Source of the DNA: Paenibacillus rhizovicinus
Lineage (GTDB): Bacteria; Bacillota; Bacilli; Paenibacillales; Paenibacillaceae
Direction: 5' to 3'
DNA length: 64,000 nucleotides
NCBI RefSeq assembly: GCF_010365285.1
Contig: NZ_CP048286.1
Span: 5,506,001-5,570,000, forward strand
Position 1 is the stretch's first letter. Every line of letters starts with the position of its first letter. Below are positions 16,111-24,543 of the stretch, one piece after another. The notes beneath the pieces were generated by a model. It ran no database searches, had not been told where the DNA came from, and worked only from the letters and a program-made list of their open reading frames with translations. The position numbers were made by a program, and so were the translations under genes.

Positions 16111-17934
16111 ATGGAATTCAGCAGAGACAACGGCTTGCCCAGCATCAAGGCGGAGCGCTACGAACTGACCTTTCCGAAGGATCGCCCGTATGTCTACGTC
16201 AAGGAGGCATCCGGCGAAACCGTGATGGAATTGTTCGTTCCTTCGAGCATCCATTCGCTGGCCGACCGCGACGATACCGTCGAAATTCTCGGCGATTGGA
16301 CGATCGAGGAGGCCGATGGCTGTTATGTCGCGTCGATTGAAGCGAAGAGCTCGGTGTGGGAGAAGAAGCTGTACCGTTTCCGGTGCGAGCCGCTTCGATT
16401 CTCGTACGAAATGGAAGTGTTCGGCGCGGGCAAGCTGGCCGAGGTGAATTATTTCGGCGGTTATTACTCGGGGCATGTGCGCTGGGGTTCGGGCTTCTTC
16501 TGCTCCGGCCAGCGTTTCAAGCAAGGCTTCAATCCCGAGCCCAACGGCCAGGAAATCAATTACTTCGCGCCTACCGGCGGCTCGGTGATCGACCTGATGG
16601 GCGTGCCGCTGCCGGGCAAAGGCGACTGGTTCTTCACTCCGCCGCCGTTCTGCTTCGCGTTCGAAGCGGGACAAGGCTGGATCGGCGTCGGCGTCGAAGC
16701 CAAGCCGGGCCATAACCGTTTTACGGAGTTCACGTATCACGCGCAATTCGGGTTCCACCTGTCCTTGTCCTACGAAGGGCATACGGAGGCCAATGGTCAT
16801 TACGCCTTGCCTGCGATCGGCTTCGACTTCTCCGATTCCGAGTACGGTGCGCTTGCGGCGCATGTCCGCTCGCTGCGCGAACGAGGCTTGGTCAGCAGCA
16901 AGCCTGCTGCCGGCAAGCCGGATTGGTGGAAGAGCCCGATCTTCTGCGGCTGGGGTTCGCAATGCTATGTCGCGGCGGTTGCCGGGGAACGCGCGCCGAA
17001 CTTTGCGCGCCAGGAGCTGTACGAGCAATTCATGGCGGAGCTGGACCGGAACGGCATTACGCCGGGCATCGTGGTGCTGGACGATAAGTGGCAGGCGCAG
17101 TACGGCGAGAATCTCGTCGACGAAGAGAAGTGGCCGGATGTGAAAGGCTTCATCCGAAGTCAGCATGAGTCAGGCAAGAAAGTGCTGCTGTGGTTGAAAG
17201 CCTGGGATCCGGAGGGTCTGCCGGCAGAAGAGTGCATCCGCAATGCTGCGGGTCTTCCGATCGCCTTCGATCCGACGAATCCGGCATTCGAGCAGCGGAT
17301 GCGCGCTTCGATTCGCCAGATGCTCGGCGCGGACGGCTACGACGCGGACGGCTTCAAGATCGATTTCTCGGCTCGGATTCCGAGCGGCCCCGGCATTCGT
17401 GCCCATGGGGACGAATGGGGCATCGAGCTCATGCGCAAATATCTATGGATCCTGAACGACGAAGCCAAGAAGACCAAAGCGGACGCGCTCATTATGTCGC
17501 ATACGCCGCATCCTTATTTGGCGGACGTCGTCGATATGATCCGTCTGAACGACATCAATACGGGCAAGGACGTCATCAAGGCCATGACCCTTCGGGCCAA
17601 AGTGGCCGCCATCGGCTGTCCGGACGCCGTTATCGATACCGACAACTGGCCGATCACGAATCGTTCCGATTGGCGCGAATACGTGAAGCTGCAGCCCGAG
17701 CTCGGCGTGCCGTCTCTCTACTACGTCAGTCATATCGATATGACGAAGGAGCCGCTTGAAGAAGCCGACTATCAGCTCATTCGCGACGCTTGGGCGCAAT
17801 CGAGGGCGAACGGCGGCAAGGGAAGCATCGCGGAAGCTGCGAGAGCGGGCGCATTGACGCCCGGCGAATCCGGGAATCCGGAAGCCGGAAATGCCGCCGA
17901 GAAAGAAACGGTGAACGGAGCTTGGTGGGCCTAG
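16111..17934 (+). CDS. TIM-barrel glycosidase of the GH36/GH31-like (clan GH-D) type
   Basis: 607 residues. An N-terminal beta-sandwich region (about 1-260) precedes a TIM barrel with GIVVLDDKWQAQYG and DADGFKIDFSARIP. Asp418 of FKIDF is in the position of the catalytic nucleophile of GH36/GH27/GH31 retaining alpha-glycosidases. The last 45 residues are low-complexity (G/E/A/N). There is no signal peptide, so it acts on imported sugar. GTGGAGGG precedes ATG 16111. In this unit it probably removes an alpha-linked galactose, glucose or xylose from the imported oligosaccharide; the exact family number needs a profile search. Confidence 0.75.
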   Translation: MEFSRDNGLPSIKAERYELTFPKDRPYVYVKEASGETVMELFVPSSIHSLADRDDTVEILGDWTIEEADGCYVASIEAKSSVWEKKLYRFRCEPLRFSYEMEVFGAGKLAEVNYFGGYYSGHVRWGSGFFCSGQRFKQGFNPEPNGQEINYFAPTGGSVIDLMGVPLPGKGDWFFTPPPFCFAFEAGQGWIGVGVEAKPGHNRFTEFTYHAQFGFHLSLSYEGHTEANGHYALPAIGFDFSDSEYGALAAHVRSLRERGLVSSKPAAGKPDWWKSPIFCGWGSQCYVAAVAGERAPNFARQELYEQFMAELDRNGITPGIVVLDDKWQAQYGENLVDEEKWPDVKGFIRSQHESGKKVLLWLKAWDPEGLPAEECIRNAAGLPIAFDPTNPAFEQRMRASIRQMLGADGYDADGFKIDFSARIPSGPGIRAHGDEWGIELMRKYLWILNDEAKKTKADALIMSHTPHPYLADVVDMIRLNDINTGKDVIKAMTLRAKVAAIGCPDAVIDTDNWPITNRSDWREYVKLQPELGVPSLYYVSHIDMTKEPLEEADYQLIRDAWAQSRANGGKGSIAEAARAGALTPGESGNPEAGNAAEKETVNGAWWA

Positions 17935-18098
17935 CTAGAAGCCTCCGAATTCCGGCAAGACGGTGCAGGAATCCAGCCGGCTCTCAATCGGATGCCTGCC
18001 GGATGCCTGCCTGATTAGAAGCAACATTCCGAACTTATTGAACGCATCGAACTCATCGATAACCTTTTCTACGAAACTTAACGCGGGAGTGATTTACA

Positions 18099-19019
18099 TT
18101 GACTATTACAAGCAAGCCGCATAATGTCGTTACCTTGAAGCACGCGTCCGAAATGGCAGAGAAAGGGAAGTACGCGATCGGTTCTTTCTCCCCGCGTTAT
18201 ACGCCGGTCATCCAAGCCGTATTGCGCGCCGCGCAGCAAGCGCAGTCTCCGTTTATTTGCCAGATTTCGCAGAAAGAACTTGAGCGTTACGGGATTACCC
18301 CGAAGGAGTTCGCGGATGAATTCTACGCGTGCTTGAAATCCGAGCAAATTACGGTGCCTGCCGTTCTTCATCTGGATCACACGAAGACGTTCTCGGTCAT
18401 TCGAGAAGCGATCGAAGCGGGTTTCACCTCGGTGATGATCGATGCTTCCGAGAAGCCGTTCGAAGAGAACATCCGTATTTCGAAAGAAGCGGCGGATTTT
18501 GCTCATGCGAACGGCGTTTCCGCCGAAGCGGAGCTTGGCATGATCGGCACGACGGACTATATCGAGACGGACAATGACGAAGAATTGTATACGGATCCGC
18601 AGGAAGCGAAGCGTTTCGTCGAAGAGACGGGCGTTGATTCCCTGGCCGTTTCCGTTGGAACCGCGCACGGCGTTTATATGGTGAAGGAGCCTAAGATCGA
18701 TTTTGCCCGTCTTGAGGCGATCCGGGAGCTGACTCCGGTGCATCTCGTGCTTCACGGGGGATCCGGCGTTCCGGCGTGGATGATCGAGAAGGCGATCCAG
18801 CTGCCGAAAGGCGGGGTCAGCAAGGTCAACATCGCTACGGATCTCGAACTATCCTTGCTGGAAGCGCTCGGCCGGACGGAGCGGATGACCAATGCGGAGC
18901 TCAAGGCGCTCTCGCCGGAAGAGTTGAACGTAGGCCTGGCCGCGGTAGAAGCGACCGTTCTCGATAAAATTTCGAATTTCCTGGGCAGCAAGGACCGCGC
19001 GGCGGACTTCTTGTTCTAG
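18099..19019 (+). CDS. Class II fructose-bisphosphate-aldolase family protein
   Basis: 306 residues. Zinc and catalytic motifs of class II FBP/tagatose-bisphosphate aldolases are present: VLHLDHTKT (Asp93, His94), SVGTAHGVY, LVLHGGSGVP and VNIATDLE. These enzymes split a phosphorylated ketose into DHAP and an aldehyde. TTG 18099 with CGGGAGTGA upstream is the best start. The binding motifs differ enough from glycolytic FbaA (KxHNVV start, SFSPRYTP loop) that a different bisphosphate or a sugar-acid phosphate is likely. Placed between a glycosidase and an alpha-mannosidase, it presumably acts after the block's kinases and isomerases. Confidence 0.87.
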   Translation: MTITSKPHNVVTLKHASEMAEKGKYAIGSFSPRYTPVIQAVLRAAQQAQSPFICQISQKELERYGITPKEFADEFYACLKSEQITVPAVLHLDHTKTFSVIREAIEAGFTSVMIDASEKPFEENIRISKEAADFAHANGVSAEAELGMIGTTDYIETDNDEELYTDPQEAKRFVEETGVDSLAVSVGTAHGVYMVKEPKIDFARLEAIRELTPVHLVLHGGSGVPAWMIEKAIQLPKGGVSKVNIATDLELSLLEALGRTERMTNAELKALSPEELNVGLAAVEATVLDKISNFLGSKDRAADFLF

Positions 19020-19097
19020 AGGCGGGCAAGCAAGCGAGCCTGTCAGCAGCCCACGCGCACGCGAAAATCTTTGATTCCATCCGAAGGAGTTTACGAC

Positions 19098-21536
19098 ATG
19101 TCTAATAGAAAGAAGCTTCATATGATCGGCAATGCCCATCTGGATCCGGTTTGGCTATGGCAATGGCAGGAGGGCTTTCAGGAAGTGAAAGCGACGTTCC
19201 GTTCGGCGCTCGACCGGATGAAGGAGAACGACGATTTCTTGTTTACGTCGAGTTCCGCCGTCTACTACGAGTGGGTGGAGAACAACGATCCGGCCATGTT
19301 CGAAGAAATCCGCGCGCGAATCAAGGAAGGCCGCTGGGAAATCGTCGGCGGCTGGTGGATCCAGCCGGACTGCAACATTCCGAACGGCGAATCCTTCGTC
19401 CGCCAAGGCTTGTATGCGCAGCGTTACTTTAAAGAGAAATTCGGCGTGACCGCGAAGGTCGGCTACAACGTGGACAGCTTCGGCCATTTCGGCATGATGC
19501 CGCAGATTCTGAAGAAATCCGGCATGGACTATTATGTCATGATGCGCCCGATGCCTAACGAGAAGGGCCTCCCGGGACGGCTGTTCCAATGGGAATCGGA
19601 TGACGGTTCGCAAGTGCTGTGCTTCCGCATCATGTTCGAATACTGCACGTGGGGCAAAGAACTGGATCTTCACGTCGCCCGCTGCGCCGCGGAGCTGCGC
19701 GAGCCGATCGACGAGCTGATGTGCTTCTACGGCGTCGGCAATCACGGCGGCGGACCGACGAAGGAGAACATCGCGAGCATTCGCCGCATGAACGAGGATC
19801 CGGCGCTGCCCGAGCTCGTCTTCAGCACGCCGAACCGGTTCTTCGAAGCCGTCGAGGAGAAGGAGGTGCGCTATCCGGTCGTCCATGACGATCTGCAGCA
19901 TCACGCGAGCGGCTGCTACGCGGTGCACTCGGAAATCAAGAAATACAACCGCAAATCCGAAAACATGCTGATCGCGGCGGAGAAGTTCTCGGCCATTGCC
20001 GAACGCGCGACCAATCAGCCGTATCCGAAGGATTTCATCACCGCTTGGAAAGGCGTTCTGTTCAATCAGTTCCATGATATTCTCGCCGGCACTTCAATCG
20101 AGCCGGCTTACGAGGACGCGCGCAATTTGTACGGCGAGGCGCTTGCCATCGCGGACCGCAATTTGAACTATGCGGTTCAATCGCTCTCCTGGAACATCGA
20201 TATCGAGGAAGAACAGGGCATGAAGCCGATCGTCGTGTTCAATCCGCATTCCTGGGCTTACCCGGCGAACATCGAGCTGGAAATGGGCGGCAGCATCAAG
20301 GACGGCACGATTCTCGTGGATGAAACCGGCAAGCAAATCGCGTTCCAGAGCGTGCAATCGCTCGCGACGGCGAACGGCCGTTACCGTCTGAGCTTCGTCG
20401 CCGAATTGCCTCCGATGGGTTATCGGGTGTACAAGCTGCGCACGGAGGCGACGGAAGCAAGGCTGCAGATCAGCCCGATCAAGGCCAACGATTACGCGAT
20501 GGAGAACGACCGCTTCCGCGTCGAATTCGATCCGAAGACCGGCTTCATCAGCAGCCTGCATGACAAGAAGCTCGACTTCGAGGTGTTCCGTCCGGAGAAC
20601 GGCGGCGCGGCCAAGCCGGTCGTCATCGAGGACAAGAGCGATACGTGGAGCCATAACGTGTTCCATTTCAATAACGCGATCGGCGAATTCACGGCGACCA
20701 GCGTGAAACGGGTCGAACACGGTCCGGTCAAATCGGTCATCCGCGTAACCTCCGCATACGGCAGCTCCAGGCTGGTTCAGGATTTCACCATGTACCGGGA
20801 ACTGGATTACATCGACGTGAAAGTGACCGTGGACTGGCGCGAGCAATTCAAGATGCTGAAGCTGGTGTTTCCGATGAACTTCGTCTTCACGCGCCAAACG
20901 TACGAAATTCCGTACGGTTTCAAGGAGCGGGAGCATAACGGCGAGGAAGAGCCGGGACAATCCTGGGTCGATTACGGCGGCATCGCGCGCGACAAGGGCG
21001 TCTTGTACGGCTGCAGCATCATGAACGACGCGAAATACAGCTACAGCATCATGAACAAGGAACTGGCGATCACGGTGCTGCGCAGCGCGATCTACGCGCA
21101 TCATGATCCGAAGGTGCCGGAGGAGAACGGCCACTATACGTTTATCGACCAAGGCATTCAGACCTTCAATTATCGGATCATGCCGCATGAAGGCAACTGG
21201 GAGGAAGCCGGCACGGTCAAGAAGGCGCAGGAGCTCATCCAGCGTCCGTTGTCGGTCATCGAGACCTACCATGAAGGCAAGCTGCCTCAGCAGAATTCCT
21301 TCCTGTCGGTGGACAAGGATAACGTCATCGTGGGCGCGATGAAGAACAGCGAGGACGGCGACGATCTGATCATCCGTCTGTACGAGACCTCGAAGGTCGC
21401 GACGGAAGCCGTAATTTCGCTGCCGCAATGGGGACGCACGATCCAGACGACGTTCGGCCCGTGCGAGATCAAGACATTCCGGGTATCGAAGGATGCAAGC
21501 GTGCCGGTCCGCGAAGTGAACATGATCGAATGGTAA
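19098..21536 (+). CDS. GH38 alpha-mannosidase
   Basis: 812 residues with the family 38 layout. The N-terminal metal site is IGNAHLDPVWLWQWQEG (His14, Asp16), the nucleophile is in NVDSFGHFGMMPQ (Asp126), and QFHDILAGTSI contributes a later zinc His. Long C-terminal beta domains follow. Retaining, zinc-dependent enzymes of this family hydrolyse alpha-mannosyl linkages. No signal peptide, so it is cytoplasmic and acts on imported oligosaccharide or mannosyl-glycerate-like compounds. ATG 19098 has GAAGGAG 8 bases upstream. A second, divergent GH38-like gene lies at 24544. Confidence 0.95.
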   Translation: MSNRKKLHMIGNAHLDPVWLWQWQEGFQEVKATFRSALDRMKENDDFLFTSSSAVYYEWVENNDPAMFEEIRARIKEGRWEIVGGWWIQPDCNIPNGESFVRQGLYAQRYFKEKFGVTAKVGYNVDSFGHFGMMPQILKKSGMDYYVMMRPMPNEKGLPGRLFQWESDDGSQVLCFRIMFEYCTWGKELDLHVARCAAELREPIDELMCFYGVGNHGGGPTKENIASIRRMNEDPALPELVFSTPNRFFEAVEEKEVRYPVVHDDLQHHASGCYAVHSEIKKYNRKSENMLIAAEKFSAIAERATNQPYPKDFITAWKGVLFNQFHDILAGTSIEPAYEDARNLYGEALAIADRNLNYAVQSLSWNIDIEEEQGMKPIVVFNPHSWAYPANIELEMGGSIKDGTILVDETGKQIAFQSVQSLATANGRYRLSFVAELPPMGYRVYKLRTEATEARLQISPIKANDYAMENDRFRVEFDPKTGFISSLHDKKLDFEVFRPENGGAAKPVVIEDKSDTWSHNVFHFNNAIGEFTATSVKRVEHGPVKSVIRVTSAYGSSRLVQDFTMYRELDYIDVKVTVDWREQFKMLKLVFPMNFVFTRQTYEIPYGFKEREHNGEEEPGQSWVDYGGIARDKGVLYGCSIMNDAKYSYSIMNKELAITVLRSAIYAHHDPKVPEENGHYTFIDQGIQTFNYRIMPHEGNWEEAGTVKKAQELIQRPLSVIETYHEGKLPQQNSFLSVDKDNVIVGAMKNSEDGDDLIIRLYETSKVATEAVISLPQWGRTIQTTFGPCEIKTFRVSKDASVPVREVNMIEW

Positions 21537-21540
21537 TGTC

Positions 21541-21580
21541 CTGTCAGGCCGAGGATCCGCGAGGATTTTCGGCCTGACAG
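21541..21580 (+). other. Strong intercistronic hairpin
   Basis: CTGTCAGGCCGA (21541-21552) pairs perfectly with TCGGCCTGACAG (21569-21580). No T run follows, so processing or stabilisation of the mRNA between the mannosidase and aldolase genes is more likely than full termination. Confidence 0.5.
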
Positions 21581-21611
21581 GCAGGAAAACGGTGGAAAGG
21601 AGGCGAATTCG

Positions 21612-22274
21612 ATGCTATTAGGCAAGGATGCGGTCCGGAGCGAACTGCAGGCAGCGGGACGCTATATGATGGAACACGGCCTCGCTTGGGGCAACGCCGG
21701 CAATATTAGCGCGCGTACGGGAGAAGACCGTTATTTGATCACGGCGAGCGGAACCTTCCTGGGCGAGCTGGGCGATGACGATTTCGCAGAATGCACCTTC
21801 GGCGGATTGTCGTTCCCGCAAGGCCGCAAAGCCTCGAAGGAAATGCCGATGCACCGCGCGGTTTACGAACGGCGGCCGGAGATCGGGGCGGTGCTTCACG
21901 CTTCGCCGTTCTACAGCACCATGTTCGCGTGTTCGAACGAGGAGCTGCCGGCCGATTTGTTCGTCGAAACGATGTATTACCTCGAACGGGTGGAACGGGT
22001 GCCGTATTGCCATCCGGGGTCGGAGGAGCTCGGCGCGGCCGTGCGCGAGAAGGCAGGGCGAGCGAACGTGCTGCTGCTGGAGAACCACGGGGTGCTCGTC
22101 TACGATACGAACATCCGCGAAGCGCGCATGGCGCTGCAAACGCTGGAGATGGCCTGCCGCATGCTGGTCACGGCCAAGAGCGCCGGCGTGCCGCTTGCCA
22201 AGCTTCCGGAGCAGACGGTTCAGCACTTCTTGAATCATGCGGGCTATAAGCCGAGAAGGGAGTGGAAGGCGTGA
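21612..22274 (+). CDS. Class II aldolase/adducin-family protein with an altered metal site
   Basis: 220 residues of the AraD/FucA/OtnC superfamily: HGLAWGNAGNISAR, TASGTFLGEL, EMPMHRAVYERRPEIGAVLH, and LLENHGVLVY. The superfamily normally binds zinc with HxH plus a later His. Here the first (His96, in VLHAS) and last (His159) are present, but the middle position is Ser98. AAAGGAGG precedes ATG 21612. It overlaps the DUF1537 kinase gene, the partner of OtnC-type 3-oxo-tetronate 4-phosphate decarboxylases, so an aldolase or decarboxylase step on a phosphorylated sugar acid is the best guess. Confidence 0.85.
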   Translation: MLLGKDAVRSELQAAGRYMMEHGLAWGNAGNISARTGEDRYLITASGTFLGELGDDDFAECTFGGLSFPQGRKASKEMPMHRAVYERRPEIGAVLHASPFYSTMFACSNEELPADLFVETMYYLERVERVPYCHPGSEELGAAVREKAGRANVLLLENHGVLVYDTNIREARMALQTLEMACRMLVTAKSAGVPLAKLPEQTVQHFLNHAGYKPRREWKA

Positions 22275-23587
22275 GCGTCGTTTCCAATGCGCCTTCCCTG
22301 ATCGGCATCGTGGCGGATGACGTGACCGGGGCGAACGATATCGGCATCATGTACGCCAAAGCCGGCTACAAGACGCATGTTTATACGTATGATCCCGCCG
22401 AACCGCTTCATATGCAATCAGGCGAGCGGCCCGACGTGATCGTGCTGGACACCGATTCCAGATTCGACGCGCCCGAGACGGCGTACGGCAAAGTTTTCGA
22501 AGCAACCCGGGAGCTGCAGCGCGCAGGCTGCACGGCTTTTATCAATAAAACCTGCTCCGTCGGCCGGGGGAACATTGGCGCGGAGTTCGACGCCATGCTG
22601 GACGCGCTGAACGAACGCTTCGCCGCGGTCGTGTTCGGATTTCCGAAGAACGGGCGACTGACGCAAGGCGGCATTCATTACGTGCACGGCCGCAAGCTGG
22701 AGGATTCCGAGTTTCGGCACGATCCGGTGCATCCGATGACGCGTTCGGATTTGGCGGGCATTTTACGGCGGCAGACGAATCGGAAGGTGACGATTGTTAC
22801 CGGTGAAACGGTGGCGCAGGGCGCCAAGGCGGTAAGCGCGCGAATCGAGGAGCTGAAGAAGGATTACGGCTACGCGATTATCGATGTAGAAGACCAAGCA
22901 TCCCTGCATACGATCGCCGAAGCCGTCCAAGACGAGCGCGTGACCGCCGGAGCGTCGGCGCTTTCGGAAGAGCTGGCGCTTGTATGGGGAGCGAAGCAAG
23001 GCGCGGGAGACGAATCCGGCGTGCCGAAGCGCGATGAGCTCGGCGTGGTTATAGCCGCCGGCAGCCTGATGCCTCAAACGGCTGGCCAGATCGCCGAAGT
23101 CAAGGCCGCCGGACGAGTCGCGGCGTACGAGCTGAATGCGCTGCTGCTGTTTACGGAAGAGGAGCGGGAATCGGAACTGGGACGCATTGCGGCATCCATG
23201 GCGGCCGCGGTGTCGGCCGGCCGCGATGCGCTGGTGCACTCCCCGAATACGCCGGAAGCGGTGGCCCGCACGATAGCGGAAGGGGAACGCCGCGGGCTCG
23301 CCGGCACGGAAGTTTCGCGTCTCGTATCCGGCGCCGTCGCGGCGATCGTCCAGCGCGTGCTGGCGGCGACCGGACAGAACCGGGCCGTCATTGCCGGCGG
23401 GGATACTTCCGCCGCCGTGTGCGCGGGGCTCGGCGTGCGAGGCATGCGGATCTTCCGCGAAATTCAGCCCGGCCTGCCCTCTTGCGTCACGCTCGGCGAA
23501 CGCCCGCTGCTGCTCGTGCTGAAGTCGGGCAGCTTCGGCAAGCCGGATTTTCTGCTGCAGGCGGCAGACCACGTTCGCCATGCCTAG
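22271..23587 (+). CDS. DUF1537 four-carbon acid sugar kinase family protein
   Basis: 438 residues. The N-terminal substrate domain starts IGIVADDVTGANDIG and includes INKTCSVGRGNIGAE. The C-terminal nucleotide domain has VARTIAEGERRGL and IAGGDTSAAVCAGLGVRGM. This family was shown to phosphorylate tetronates, hydroxy-acids and related acid sugars (OtnK, DtnK, LtnD pathways). GTG 22271 overlaps the aldolase stop (GTGA), with GGGAG 8 bases upstream. K-T replaces the usual K-x-D-S/T pattern in the N-terminal domain (NKTCSVGRG), so substrate range may differ. A gene pair of DUF1537 kinase plus class II aldolase is a known sugar-acid signature. Confidence 0.88.
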   Translation: MSVVSNAPSLIGIVADDVTGANDIGIMYAKAGYKTHVYTYDPAEPLHMQSGERPDVIVLDTDSRFDAPETAYGKVFEATRELQRAGCTAFINKTCSVGRGNIGAEFDAMLDALNERFAAVVFGFPKNGRLTQGGIHYVHGRKLEDSEFRHDPVHPMTRSDLAGILRRQTNRKVTIVTGETVAQGAKAVSARIEELKKDYGYAIIDVEDQASLHTIAEAVQDERVTAGASALSEELALVWGAKQGAGDESGVPKRDELGVVIAAGSLMPQTAGQIAEVKAAGRVAAYELNALLLFTEEERESELGRIAASMAAAVSAGRDALVHSPNTPEAVARTIAEGERRGLAGTEVSRLVSGAVAAIVQRVLAATGQNRAVIAGGDTSAAVCAGLGVRGMRIFREIQPGLPSCVTLGERPLLLVLKSGSFGKPDFLLQAADHVRHA

Positions 23588-23655
23588 CAGAAGCAGGTTC
23601 AGCAGCGATGCATGCAGTTGATTCGCGAATATAAAGTTGTCGGGGGGGATTCACA

Positions 23656-24438
23656 GTGATCGTCGCACACAGGCGCAACAAAATCAAAGAACAGCTGCTG
23701 CTGGAGAAGAGCGTTAAAGTAGCGGAGCTCGTGAAAACCTTCAATGTTTCCGAAGAGACCATTCGCCGGGATTTGCATCAACTGGAGATCGAAGGGATCG
23801 TTCAGAAAAATTATGGCGGAGCCATATTGATCGACGACATCCAGCAAATTTCCGCGTCTATCCCTCCCGTGCAGCAGAGAAAGTTCAAGTATTTCGAGGA
23901 GAAGGAAGCCATTGGCCGCAAGGCGGCCGAGCTGGTGCAGGAGAATCAAATCGTCATTATCGATTCAGGTTCGACCACGTGGTGCGTGGCCCGCCATCTG
24001 AAAATGCGGGAAGGGCTGGTCGCCGTCACGAACGGCATCAACATCGCGGAGGAACTGCTGGAGAACGAAGGCTCCGAGGTTTTCCTGCTCGGCGGCAAAG
24101 TCATCAAGAAATCGATGAGCCTTGTCGGGCCTGTAGCCGAAGCGGAGCTGCAGCATTACAACGCCGATTACGTGTTCATGGGGACGACCGGCATTTCGCT
24201 GCGCAAAGGCTTTACGAGCTCGGACATTTACGAAGCGGAGATCAAGCGGGCGATGGTGGCGGCCGGTCAGAAGGTCGTCGTCGTCGCCGATCACAGCAAG
24301 TTTCAGGCGCAAGCCTTGATTGCCTACAGCGCCTTTAAGGACGTGGATATTTTGGTCACGAGCTCGCTGGCGGATCCGATCATTCTGGCCGAAATCCGGA
24401 AACTCGGCGTGCAGGTTATCGCGTGCGATGTAGAATAA
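23656..24438 (+). CDS. DeoR/GlpR-family transcriptional regulator (second copy)
   Basis: 260 residues, same layout as the protein at 9988: N-terminal HTH (FNVSEETIRRDLHQLEIEG), then DSGSTTWCVARHLKM and VVVADHSKF in the sensing domain. The two proteins are similar over their full length, indicating duplication inside the block. GTG 23656 has a run of seven G residues 6 bases upstream as ribosome site. It ends the importer unit and is followed by a weak terminator. With nearly identical recognition helices, both regulators could bind the same operators but respond to different phosphorylated effectors. Confidence 0.93.
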   Translation: MIVAHRRNKIKEQLLLEKSVKVAELVKTFNVSEETIRRDLHQLEIEGIVQKNYGGAILIDDIQQISASIPPVQQRKFKYFEEKEAIGRKAAELVQENQIVIIDSGSTTWCVARHLKMREGLVAVTNGINIAEELLENEGSEVFLLGGKVIKKSMSLVGPVAEAELQHYNADYVFMGTTGISLRKGFTSSDIYEAEIKRAMVAAGQKVVVVADHSKFQAQALIAYSAFKDVDILVTSSLADPIILAEIRKLGVQVIACDVE

Positions 24439-24470
24439 CCGAACAACGCAAATACAGACAAACCAATCGG

Positions 24471-24505
24471 GACCGGAGCTAACGCTAGTTCGGTCTTCTT
24501 TTGTA
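24471..24505 (+). terminator. Weak Rho-independent terminator
   Basis: GACCGGA and TTCGGTC pair around an imperfect inner stem, followed by TTCTTTTG. It separates the DeoR gene from the GH38-like gene. Confidence 0.5.
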
Positions 24506-24543
24506 CATTCAAAAAACGCAAACCGCGAGAGGATGAGAAGCAA

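Noticed and set aside
20094..21428. 444-codon reverse-strand open frame inside the alpha-mannosidase gene
   Set aside because: Opposite strand of a clear GH38 gene; no recognisable domain.
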